From assembly GCA_036388855.1 (NCBI GenBank), contig DASVRA010000019.1:45414-109413 (forward strand): a stretch of 64,000 bases of DNA. Reading direction: 5' to 3'. The number at the start of each line of letters is the position of its first letter. Positions within the stretch are counted from its first letter, which is position 1. The DNA is from DASVRA01 sp036388855. GTDB lineage: Bacteria > Pseudomonadota > Alphaproteobacteria > Caulobacterales > Caulobacteraceae. Below are positions 48,524-55,505 of the stretch, piece after piece. The position numbers were made by a program, and so were the translations under genes. The notes beneath the pieces are model-generated. The model was not told the DNA's origin. It made no database searches and was given only the letters and a program-made list of their open reading frames with translations.

Positions 48524-49567
48524 TTGAACCCGTTTCGCTGGCTGCTGCTGCCCTGGTGGGCGTTCCAGGTGTTCACGGCCGAGAAGTCGTTTGCGGGCAA
48601 TGGCATCATCGGCAGCCGGGCGCTTAACCGGCGGGGGCTGCACGTCTGGCGCGGCCGGGTGGCGGCGCGGATGACCGAATGGCGGCGGCGGCGGCTGGCG
48701 CATCTGGTCAGCGCCGAGGATCGGGCGGCCTACGACCGGGACGGCTTCGTGCTGAAGCCCAATTTCACCCCGCCAGACCTGTTCCCGCGGCTGATCGCCG
48801 AGATCGAGGCGCTGTCGGCGCAGGCGCGGGAGTTCAAGGAAGGCGACGCGATCACCCGGCGCATCCCTCTGACGCCCGAGAACCTGCGGCGCCTGCCAGC
48901 CTGCAAGCGGCTGCTGGAGATGCCGGCGTGGCGGGGCTTGCTCCGCTACGTGTCGAGCTTCGACGCCGAGCCGCTGGTGTTCGTCCAGACCATCTTCACC
49001 CATGTGGACGAGCGGTCCAAGCCCGACCCCCAGACCTCGATCCACATGGACACCTTCCACCCGACCATGAAGGCGTGGCTGTTCCTGCATGAGGTGGCCG
49101 AGGAAGAAGGGCCGTTCACCTATGTGGTGGGCTCGCACCGGATGACCGGTCGGCGCGAGGTCTGGGAGCGGGCGCGCAGCGTTGAGGCCTCGGGACAAAA
49201 GGGCGGGGCCTTCCGGATCAAGCCGTTCATGCTGAAGAAGCTGGGCTATCCCAAACCCAGCAAGTTCGCGGTCGCCGCCAACACCCTGGTGGTGGCCGAC
49301 ACCCACGGTTTCCATGCCCGCGGCGTGAGCACGAGGAGTTCAGCGCGGGTGGAGATCTGGGCCTACAGCCGCCGCAATCCGTTCCTGCCGTGGACGGGCT
49401 TCGACCTCGGTTCGGTGCCGCCGGTGCGTTCGCGCCAGGCGGTGATCGCCTGGAAGTTCATGGAGCTGAAGGGCAAGCTCGGCCTGCCCACGCCCAAGTG
49501 GCGGGACACGGGAGCCGTCAGCCCCGCCGCGCCTCCGGCGCCCTGGCCGGAGGCGGCGCGGACCTAG
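48524..49567 (+). CDS. Phytanoyl-CoA dioxygenase (PhyH)-like Fe/2OG oxygenase
   Basis: 347 residues. Jelly-roll oxygenase with the iron triad HxD in SIHMDTFHP and a distal His in DTHGFHARG, with Arg for 2-oxoglutarate nearby (RSSARVEIW). The N-terminal ~70 residues form a separate basic, helical segment. TTG start at 48524, with only a weak GGA upstream. The substrate is unknown: homologues act on lipids or small molecules. Its last ~50 bases overlap the 3' end of rnhA. Confidence 0.82.
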   Translation: MNPFRWLLLPWWAFQVFTAEKSFAGNGIIGSRALNRRGLHVWRGRVAARMTEWRRRRLAHLVSAEDRAAYDRDGFVLKPNFTPPDLFPRLIAEIEALSAQAREFKEGDAITRRIPLTPENLRRLPACKRLLEMPAWRGLLRYVSSFDAEPLVFVQTIFTHVDERSKPDPQTSIHMDTFHPTMKAWLFLHEVAEEEGPFTYVVGSHRMTGRREVWERARSVEASGQKGGAFRIKPFMLKKLGYPKPSKFAVAANTLVVADTHGFHARGVSTRSSARVEIWAYSRRNPFLPWTGFDLGSVPPVRSRQAVIAWKFMELKGKLGLPTPKWRDTGAVSPAAPPAPWPEAART

Positions 49568-50009
49568 GGGCCGCGCGGACTTCCTCCAGACCACGCCGCG
49601 CCAAGGCGTCGGCGCGCTCGTTCAGCTCATGGCCGGCATGGCCCTTCACCCAGCGCCAATCGACCTCGTGGCGCAGCCGCGCCTCGTCCAGCGCCCGCCA
49701 CAGGTCCTCGTTCTTCACCGGCTTCTTGTCGGCGGTCATCCAGCCGCGACGCTTCCACCCCGGCAGCCATTCGCAGATGCCGTTGCGCACGTATTGGCTG
49801 TCGGTGTGCAGCTCGACCCGGCAGGGCCGCTTCAGCGCCTCCAGCGCCCGGATCGCGGCGGTCAGCTCCATGCGGTTGTTGGTGGTCGCCGCCTCCCCGC
49901 CCCACAGCTCCCGCTCGTTGGCGCCGGAGATCAGGACCGCGCCCCAGCCGCCGACGCCCGGATTCCCGCTGCAAGCGCCGTCGGTGTAGATGAGGACTGG
50001 AGGCGACAT
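49518..50009 (-). CDS. rnhA: Ribonuclease HI
   Basis: 163 residues. Degrades RNA in RNA-DNA hybrids. Catalytic acids: Asp10 (IYTDGACSGNPG), Glu in NNRMELTAA, Asp in LHTDSQYV, and the late Asp in NERADALAR, with WVKGHAGH preceding. The last ~18 residues are a Pro/Ala/Arg tail encoded in the overlap with the PhyH-like gene. Confidence 0.96.
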   Translation of the reverse strand: MSPPVLIYTDGACSGNPGVGGWGAVLISGANERELWGGEAATTNNRMELTAAIRALEALKRPCRVELHTDSQYVRNGICEWLPGWKRRGWMTADKKPVKNEDLWRALDEARLRHEVDWRWVKGHAGHELNERADALARRGLEEVRAAPRSAPPPARAPEARRG

Positions 50010-50039
50010 TGGCTGGCGTTCTTACACGTGTTATATACT
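50009..50039 (+). promoter_or_regulatory. Promoter/operator of the AbrB-Doc module
   Basis: TTGGCT (50009-50014) with TATACT (50034-50039) or TTATAT (50031-50036) forms a weak promoter. The perfect 8-base palindrome ACACGTGT (50024-50031) lies between and touching the -10. An antitoxin-bound operator in this position would give the usual autorepression. Based on position only. Confidence 0.4.
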
Positions 50040-50058
50040 CGGAGCCAGGAGTCTTCGA

Positions 50059-50286
50059 ATGATCGCGCTCAAACTTACGCAGGTCGGCAATTCGGTTGGC
50101 GTCATTCTCCCCAAGGAGGCGCTGGCTAAGCTCGGCGTGGACAGGGGAGATGTGATTTATCTCACCGATGCCCCGGGCGGCGACATGCGGCTGTCGGCCT
50201 ACAACCAGAAGGTCGCGCGCCAGATCAAGCTCGGCGAAGAGGTCATGCACGAATACCGCGACACCTTCCGCGCCCTGGCGAAATAG
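50059..50286 (+). CDS. AbrB/MazE-family antitoxin
   Basis: 75 residues. A swapped-hairpin AbrB/SpoVT N-terminal domain (KLTQVGNSVGVILPKEALAKLG and GDVIYLTDAPGG) binds DNA. The C-terminal helix (QIKLGEEVMHEYRDTFRALAK) is the probable toxin-neutralising tail. The stop is followed directly by the ATG of the Doc-like toxin. It would repress its own promoter and block the toxin. Confidence 0.87.
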   Translation: MIALKLTQVGNSVGVILPKEALAKLGVDRGDVIYLTDAPGGDMRLSAYNQKVARQIKLGEEVMHEYRDTFRALAK

Positions 50287-50676
50287 ATGGCGGAGCCGGA
50301 GTGGGTCGAACTCGGCGCCCTGCTGCCCCTTCACAGCAAGAGCATCGCGGCGCATGGGGGCGTTGAAGACCTGCGCGACCAGGGCTTGCTGGAGTCGGCG
50401 CTGCAGCGGCCGATCAACCGCTATCACTATGAAGGCGTGGAGGACCTGTCCGCGCTCGCCGCCACCTATGGGGTCGCCGTCGCCGGCAATCACCCGTTCC
50501 TTGACGGCAACAAGAGAGCGGCCTTCCTGTGTCTCGCCCTGTTCCTGCGCCTCAACGGCCGCCGGTTGACCGCTGGCCAGGTCGACGCGACCCGTACCAT
50601 GTATGCCGTGGCGGCAGGGGAGCTGAAGCTGGAGCAGCTGGAGACGTGGGTAAGATCGAACTCCGAACCCGCTTAG
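50287..50676 (+). CDS. Doc/Fic-family death-on-curing toxin
   Basis: 129 residues. A short Fic-fold protein with the catalytic motif HPFLDGNKR at residues 69-77. Doc proteins phosphorylate EF-Tu and stop translation. The motif is intact, so it is probably active. Adjacent to, and translated right after, the AbrB-type antitoxin, making an AbrB-Doc toxin-antitoxin pair where P1 phage would have Phd. Confidence 0.88.
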   Translation: MAEPEWVELGALLPLHSKSIAAHGGVEDLRDQGLLESALQRPINRYHYEGVEDLSALAATYGVAVAGNHPFLDGNKRAAFLCLALFLRLNGRRLTAGQVDATRTMYAVAAGELKLEQLETWVRSNSEPA

Positions 50677-50704
50677 GCTGCCTATGCGGAGAGCGGCTTT
50701 CTTC

Positions 50705-51265
50705 CTACGCCTCCAGTTCAATGTCCCAGTAAAGATAGTCGAGCCAGCTCTCGTGCAGGTGGTTGGGCGGGAATCTCCGGCCTCGATCCTGCAGCTCGTA
50801 CATTGAGGGCCTGCGGGGCGCGGAGCGCGGATGCATGGACGCCTCGCGCGGGGTGCGGCCGCCCTTGCCGAGATTGCATGGGGCGCACGCGGTGACGATG
50901 TTTTCCCAGGTGGTGCGCCCGCCCCGGCTGCGGGGGATCAGGTGGTCGAAGGTCAGGTCCTCGGCGCGGCCGCAGTACTGGCAGGAGAAGGCGTCGCGCA
51001 GGAACAGGTTGAAGCGGGTGAAGGCGGGCGGCCGGTCCTGGGCCACGAACTGCTTGAGCGCCACCACGCTCGGCAAGCGCATCTCGAAGGAAGGGGAGTG
51101 GACCAGCTGGTCGTAGGTTGAAACCACCTCGACGCGGTCGAGGAACACCGCCTTGACCACCTCCTGCCAAGGCCACAGCGAGAGGGGATAGTAGCTGAGC
51201 GGCCGGAAGTCGGCGTTCAGGACGAGCGCCGGGCAGCCGGAGGGGGCGCGGCTAAGCACCTGCAT
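50705..51265 (-). CDS. HNH endonuclease family protein
   Basis: 186 residues. A C-terminal HNH domain (about 88-140): paired Cys CQYCG and CAPCNLGKGG enclosing the catalytic FDHLIPRSRGGRTTWENIV. The N-terminal half (ALVLNADFRPLSYYPLSLWPWQ) is typical of a chromosomal HNH family widely conserved in alphaproteobacteria, not of a phage or restriction enzyme. Role unclear. Confidence 0.88.
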   Translation of the reverse strand: MQVLSRAPSGCPALVLNADFRPLSYYPLSLWPWQEVVKAVFLDRVEVVSTYDQLVHSPSFEMRLPSVVALKQFVAQDRPPAFTRFNLFLRDAFSCQYCGRAEDLTFDHLIPRSRGGRTTWENIVTACAPCNLGKGGRTPREASMHPRSAPRRPSMYELQDRGRRFPPNHLHESWLDYLYWDIELEA

Positions 51266-51415
51266 GTCCGAATCCCCATGCGTGGCGCGGATTGGTCAGA
51301 GCGGTCGGACTGAAGACACGCCTCCCTTCGCCGCAGCGGAGGAGAATCAGTCCCGCGCCAGCGGCATGTCCAAGCCATAGCGGAAGAATCGAGGCGCCGC
51401 CAAGACGATGCGGCG

Positions 51416-51868
51416 TCAACCTTGCCGGCGGGGCAGCAGCATGTTGGGCGTGACCACCTGCACCGCCTCGCCGCGCTGGTTCAGGGTGGTGACGCGGACC
51501 TTGACCAGGCCTTGGTCCGGCCGGGAGCCCGAAGGGCGCATCTCCAGCACCTCGCAGCGCACATGCAATCGGTCGCCGGGCAGCACCGGGCGCGGCCAGA
51601 GCAGCCGGTCGCATCCGGCGCCGATCAGACCCCCTTGGAAGGGCATGGCGTCGACCATCAGCCGCATGGTGATGGCCGCGGTGTGCCAGCCGCTGGCGAC
51701 GAGGCGGCCGAAGAAGGTGTCGCGCGCGGCTTGCGGATCGGTATGGAACGGCTGAGGGTCGAAGCGGCGGGCGAAGGCGACGATCTCGTCTTCGCTCAGG
51801 GGCTCGCTTTCAGCGCTGGTCAGCACCGCGCCGGGCCGCAGGTCGTCGTAGCAGAGCTGGTCGGTCAT
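51416..51868 (-). CDS. MaoC-family dehydratase (hot-dog fold)
   Basis: 150 residues. A single hot-dog domain with the hydratase-2 motif ARRFDPQPFHTDPQAARDTFFGRLVASGWHTAAI, split here as FDPQPFHTD then GRLVASGWHT; the Asp/His pair is catalytic. It hydrates (R)-enoyl-CoA or a related thioester. Start ATG 51868. The frame open to 52090 runs antisense to the PCuAC gene. Confidence 0.85.
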   Translation of the reverse strand: MTDQLCYDDLRPGAVLTSAESEPLSEDEIVAFARRFDPQPFHTDPQAARDTFFGRLVASGWHTAAITMRLMVDAMPFQGGLIGAGCDRLLWPRPVLPGDRLHVRCEVLEMRPSGSRPDQGLVKVRVTTLNQRGEAVQVVTPNMLLPRRQG

Positions 51869-51962
51869 GGGCGCGGCTTCGCGGCCAGCGGGCACCCGGT
51901 CAAGGGGCCAGCTTGACAGTGCGCCCGCCGAGGCGGATGCGCGCGGCGAAAGGAGACGCCCG

Positions 51963-52424
51963 ATGCGCCATTTGAGGTCCGCCCTGTTGGGCGCAGCCGC
52001 CGTCCTGGGCTGCGCGACGCCGGCCTTGGCCGGTGGCATCTCGGTGAGCGGAGCGCAGTTGCGGCCCTCGATGGGCGCCAGCCGCAACACGGCTGGTTAC
52101 CTGACGATCACCAACAGGGGAGCGGCCCCGGACCGGCTGCTGGTGGCCGGCTGCGCCTGCGCCGAGCGGGTGGAGGCGCACCGGAGCAGCGCCTCCGGCG
52201 GGATGGCGGGAATGGCGCCCGCGGGGCCGGTGGCGATCCCGCCGCGCGGCGCCGTGGCGTTCAGGCCCGGCGGCCTGCACCTGATGGTGACCGGGTTGAA
52301 GGCGCCGCTGAAAGAGGGGGCGGCGCAGGAGATGACGCTGCGGTTCGAGCGGGCAGGGACGGTGAAGGCGCGCTTCGCGGTCACCTCCCGCATCCCCGCC
52401 GCGCCGCTGGAACACCACCACTAG
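51963..52424 (+). CDS. Periplasmic copper chaperone PCu(A)C
   Basis: 153 residues. Signal peptide (1-23, ending TPALA) and a cupredoxin-like PCu(A)C domain that carries Cu(I) to cytochrome oxidase. The metal site follows the H(M)x10Mx21HxM pattern: EAHRSS, MAGM, then GLHLM. The Cys pair CAC and a His-rich C-terminus (LEHHH) may add metal affinity. AAGGAG eight bases before the ATG. Confidence 0.88.
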   Translation: MRHLRSALLGAAAVLGCATPALAGGISVSGAQLRPSMGASRNTAGYLTITNRGAAPDRLLVAGCACAERVEAHRSSASGGMAGMAPAGPVAIPPRGAVAFRPGGLHLMVTGLKAPLKEGAAQEMTLRFERAGTVKARFAVTSRIPAAPLEHHH

Positions 52425-52460
52425 ATTGCGCCGCCGCACTTGCGCGGCCATCTACGGCTC

Positions 52461-53030
52461 ATGTTCATCCAGACCGAAGCCACGCCCAATCCCGAGGTGC
52501 TGAAGTTCGTCCCCGGCCGCGAGGTGCTGGGGCAGGGCTCGCGCGAGTTCGCCAATGTAGACGAGGCCGAGGCGTCGCCCTTGGCCGAGGCGATCTTCAC
52601 CATCGAGGGGGTGGAGCGGGTGTTCCTGGGGCCCGACTTCCTCACCGTGACCAAGGAGCCCACGGCTGAATGGCCGCATCTGAAGGCGCCGATCCTGGCC
52701 GCCGTGATGGACCACTTCACCTCGGGCGCTCCGATGTTGCGCGGCGAGGCGGGCGCGGCGGGCCACGGCGAAGGCGACTACCAGGGCGAAACGGCCCAGG
52801 TGGTGGCCGAGATCAAGGAGGTGCTCGACACCCGCATCCGTCCGGCGGTGGCGCAGGACGGGGGCGACATCCTATTCGAGCGCTTCGAGCCCGACAGCGG
52901 GGTGCTGTGGCTGCACATGAAGGGCGCCTGCGCCGGCTGCCCCTCCTCCACCGCCACTCTAAAGTCCGGGGTGGAGAACCTGATGCGCCACTACGTGCCC
53001 GAGGTGACGCGGGTGGAACAGACGGTTTAG
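52461..53030 (+). CDS. NifU-like Fe-S scaffold/carrier (Nfu)
   Basis: 189 residues. An N-terminal Nfu_N domain (MFIQTEATPNPEVLKFVPGR) is followed by a C-terminal NifU domain carrying the cluster Cys in GACAGCPSSTATLK. Nfu proteins deliver 4Fe-4S clusters to client enzymes. Start is ATG 52461, and the frame open to 52440 is not needed. Confidence 0.94.
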   Translation: MFIQTEATPNPEVLKFVPGREVLGQGSREFANVDEAEASPLAEAIFTIEGVERVFLGPDFLTVTKEPTAEWPHLKAPILAAVMDHFTSGAPMLRGEAGAAGHGEGDYQGETAQVVAEIKEVLDTRIRPAVAQDGGDILFERFEPDSGVLWLHMKGACAGCPSSTATLKSGVENLMRHYVPEVTRVEQTV

Positions 53031-53099
53031 CCGTTAAGTGCACGGCAAAGGTGGCGCGCGGATGGTGGCGCCAGGTTTTCTCCTGTGCGAGGCGTTGTC

Positions 53100-53591
53100 G
53101 TGCTCAATCAGCCGGTAAGCAGGCCCGCGCGCGTGGCTATGGGCTTGGTCAGCGTAGGATTGGGATTAGTCCCACTGTTGGCGGCGGTGGGCGTGCTGCC
53201 GGCGGCATCTCCAACCGGAACGCCGGTCTGGCTGGGGGGCTTGCTGGTTTTCGTCGTCGCCGGCGGCTCCATCCTTGCCCGGGCGCTGATGCCGATCACT
53301 GGCCGGGAAGCCGGGAAGCCGTCGGCTTGGGCACGCGTGGGGCAGGCCGTCGCCGTGCTGTTCATCCTCGCCGCCCTCGGCGCGATCGGCTCGTGGATCG
53401 CCTTCGGACCAGGCGAGCGCGGCTTTTCGATGAGCATCGGCGGCCAGCATGCAGATGGCGCGGAATGGCTGGGTCGGCTGATGTTTGGCCTGGGCTCGTT
53501 GATTACCTGGGCCTCTTTCGCGGCGATCCTGATCGGCCGACGGCGAGCGACCGCCGCCGCGGAGTTTGAAGCGGCGGACCTCACCGTCTAA
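53100..53591 (+). CDS. Four-helix integral membrane protein, unknown
   Basis: About 163 residues with four hydrophobic helices (roughly 10-32, 40-60, 80-100 and 123-143) and a cytoplasmic Arg-rich end. Two GTGs are possible: 53085 and 53100, the latter with AGG seven bases upstream. No family recognised. It sits between nfu and tsaB on the same strand, 10 bases before the tsaB start, so it is likely cotranscribed with the tRNA-modification gene by chance of position. Confidence 0.65.
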   Translation: MLNQPVSRPARVAMGLVSVGLGLVPLLAAVGVLPAASPTGTPVWLGGLLVFVVAGGSILARALMPITGREAGKPSAWARVGQAVAVLFILAALGAIGSWIAFGPGERGFSMSIGGQHADGAEWLGRLMFGLGSLITWASFAAILIGRRRATAAAEFEAADLTV

Positions 53592-53600
53592 CGCTTTGGT

Positions 53601-54242
53601 GTGATTGTCCTCGGCGTCGACACCTGCCTGTCTGCCTGCTCGGTGGCATTGATCGACGGTGAGCGCGTGCTGGCGGCTCGCTCCGAACTGATGGCCCGCG
53701 GGCACCAGGAACGGCTGGCTCCGCTCGTTGCGGAGGTGATGGCGGAGGCGGGGATCGGCTTCGAGCGGCTGGAGCGGATCGGCGTCACCGTGGGGCCAGG
53801 CTCGTTCACGGGCCTGCGCGTCGGGCTGGCGTTCGCCAAAGGGCTGGCGCTGGCGTTGGGCATTCCATGCGTCGGCGTGGGAACGCTCGAGGCGCTGGCG
53901 GCAAGCCCCTCCCCCACAGGGAACACTTCGAGGGAGATGGCGGCCGCTGTCGACGCCAAGCGTGGGCAGGTGTGGGTGCAGGCGTTCGGCGGCGGGCAGG
54001 CGCTGTCGGAGCCGGCGGCGCTGGCGGTGGAGGAGGCGGTCGCGGCGCTTGGACCTTTAGCGCTTGGGCTGCTGGTCGGCTCGGGCGCTCCGATGCTCGC
54101 GAAGGCGGGCGTGGCGGGCGAGGTGGTCGAACTGGAGGCGCCTAATCCCGCGACCGTGGCGCTCCTCGCCGCGGCCGTGACTGATCCCAGGCCTCCGCGG
54201 CCGCTATACCTGCGCGCGCCGGACGCGCGGCTGCCGTCGTGA
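53601..54242 (+). CDS. tsaB: tRNA threonylcarbamoyladenosine protein TsaB
   Basis: 213 residues. Pseudo-glycoprotease partner of TsaD for t6A at position 37 of ANN-decoding tRNAs. Seen: ILGVDTCLSACSVALIDG, the GPGSFTGLRVGLAFAKGLA block, and AAVDAKRGQVWVQ. A short insertion SPSPTGNTS (about residues 104-112) lies in a loop between conserved parts and looks like a decayed palindromic repeat. GTG start 53601. It overlaps rimI by four bases (GTGA). Confidence 0.93.
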   Translation: MIVLGVDTCLSACSVALIDGERVLAARSELMARGHQERLAPLVAEVMAEAGIGFERLERIGVTVGPGSFTGLRVGLAFAKGLALALGIPCVGVGTLEALAASPSPTGNTSREMAAAVDAKRGQVWVQAFGGGQALSEPAALAVEEAVAALGPLALGLLVGSGAPMLAKAGVAGEVVELEAPNPATVALLAAAVTDPRPPRPLYLRAPDARLPS

Positions 54243-54694
54243 GGATGCGGCGGGCGATTAGGGCGGACGCCGAAGCCCTTGCGCGCGCCCATGCCGCCGC
54301 CTTCGACGGCGGCTGGAGCGCGGACGATATCGCCGCTCTGCTGCAAGCCGCCGGCGCCCTCGCCTTGCTCACCGAAGACGACGGTGAGGCGTCGGGCTTT
54401 ATCCTCGGCCGGAGCGTTGCCGACGAGGCGGAGATCCTCACGATCGCCGTGGCGCCTGCCGCCCGGCGGCAGGGCCTCGGCCGCGCCTTGGTCGAAGGGC
54501 TAGCGCGGCAGGCGCGACTGGCGGGCGCGGCGGCGCTGTTCCTTGAGGTGGCCGAGGATAACGGCGCCGCGCGCGCTCTCTACCAAGGCTGCGGCTTCGT
54601 CCTCGCCGGACGACGGCGGGCCTACTACGGGCGGCCAGGCGGCCGCGCGGACGCCCTGGTCCTGCGCCGCACGCTTAACAGCGGCGGGGCCTGA
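54239..54694 (+). CDS. rimI: RimI-like N-acetyltransferase (GNAT)
   Basis: 151 residues. GNAT fold with acetyl-CoA loop RRQGLGRALV and C-terminal LEVAEDNGAARALYQGCGF, typical of RimI, which acetylates ribosomal protein S18. The tsaB-rimI pairing is common in bacteria. GTG start overlaps the tsaB stop. Fur follows after 34 bases. Confidence 0.88.
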   Translation: MRMRRAIRADAEALARAHAAAFDGGWSADDIAALLQAAGALALLTEDDGEASGFILGRSVADEAEILTIAVAPAARRQGLGRALVEGLARQARLAGAAALFLEVAEDNGAARALYQGCGFVLAGRRRAYYGRPGGRADALVLRRTLNSGGA

Positions 54695-54728
54695 GGCTAT
54701 CGTGCAACCGCTCAGCCGAGGGGCCCGC

Positions 54729-55136
54729 TTGGACCGCATCGAAAAGCTTTGTCTCGACAAGGGCATGCGCATGACCGACCAGCGCCGCACGGTGGCGCGG
54801 GTGCTGTCGCAGGCCGAGGACCATCCCGACGTGGAGGAGCTTTACCGTCGCGCTCACGCGGTCGACCCGCACATTTCCATCGCCACCGTCTACCGCACCG
54901 TGCGGCTGTTCGAGGAGGCGGGGATCATCGCCAAGCACGACTTCGGCAACGGCCGCGCCCGCTATGAGGAAGCGTCGGAGGTGCACCACGACCACCTGAT
55001 CGACATGAAATCCGGCCAGGTGCTGGAGTTCAGCGACCCTGAGATCGAGGCGCTGCAGAAGAAGGTGGCCGAGCGGCTGGGCTATCGGCTGGTGGAGCAC
55101 CGGCTGGAGCTCTACGGCGTGCCGCTGGGGGATTGA
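54729..55136 (+). CDS. fur: Ferric uptake regulator Fur
   Basis: 135 residues. Winged-helix N-terminal domain (RMTDQRRTVARVLSQAEDHP, TVYRTVRLFEEAGII) and metal-binding C-terminus (HHDHLIDMKSGQVLEFSDPEIE), ending like Caulobacter Fur (HRLELYGVPL). There is no C-terminal CxxC, as usual in alphaproteobacteria. The start is TTG 54729 (GAGGGG five bases upstream), giving MDRIEKLCLDKG. GTG 54702, with GAGG five bases before it, would add nine residues. Confidence 0.94.
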   Translation: MDRIEKLCLDKGMRMTDQRRTVARVLSQAEDHPDVEELYRRAHAVDPHISIATVYRTVRLFEEAGIIAKHDFGNGRARYEEASEVHHDHLIDMKSGQVLEFSDPEIEALQKKVAERLGYRLVEHRLELYGVPLGD

Positions 55137-55175
55137 GCCGCCGCAGAGGAGCCAGTGCGGCTCGCCGAAGCCGCG

Positions 55176-55400
55176 CTACTTCTTCATGAAGCCGCCGTAC
55201 TTGGCGGCGAAGCGAGAGACGCGGCCGCCGCGGTCCACCAAGGCGTGGCCGCCGCCGGTCCAGGCCGGATGGGTCTTGGGATCGATGTCCAGGTGCAGGG
55301 TCGCGCCTTCCTTGCCGTAGGTCGAACGGGTCTGGTAGGTCGTGCCGTCGGTCATCACCACGGTGATGAAGTGGTAGTCCGGGTGGGTGTCTTGCTTCAT
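55176..55400 (-). CDS. rpmE: 50S ribosomal protein L31
   Basis: 74 residues, the zinc-free (C-minus) form of L31: MKQDTHPDYHFITVVMTDGT lacks the CxxC pair. Conserved HPAWTGGG and the C-terminal Lys are present. It is oriented away from the exporter gene, with a hairpin in its leader. Confidence 0.96.
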   Translation of the reverse strand: MKQDTHPDYHFITVVMTDGTTYQTRSTYGKEGATLHLDIDPKTHPAWTGGGHALVDRGGRVSRFAAKYGGFMKK

Positions 55401-55434
55401 GGCGACGGCTGGGTCTGAGCGCTGGAACGAAAAG

Positions 55435-55453
55435 CCCGCCGGGGCGCGGCGGG
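55435..55453 (-). promoter_or_regulatory. Hairpin followed by T-run in the rpmE leader
   Basis: On the minus strand CCCGCC (55453-55448) pairs with GGCGGG (55440-55435) around 7 bases and is followed by CTTTT, 30 bases before the rpmE ATG. It looks like a weak terminator or attenuator in the leader. L31 leaders are regulated in some bacteria, but no specific element is recognised here. Confidence 0.35.
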
Positions 55454-55505
55454 TGCGGAGGCGGGCCTATACCCTACCACCACCCCTCCCGGCAAGGCCG
55501 CGCCG

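Noticed and set aside
48475..48527. 14-codon leader ORF (GTG 48483) after an AGGAGG, ending in TTGA over the PhyH-like start
   Set aside because: The gap between AGGAGG and GTG is only two bases, too short for normal initiation, and the peptide has no regulatory codon bias.
50705..51265. HNH gene beside ccrM/TA genes as part of a restriction or defence island
   Set aside because: The sequence belongs to a common chromosomal HNH family, ccrM is the solitary cell-cycle methylase, and no other defence genes are present.
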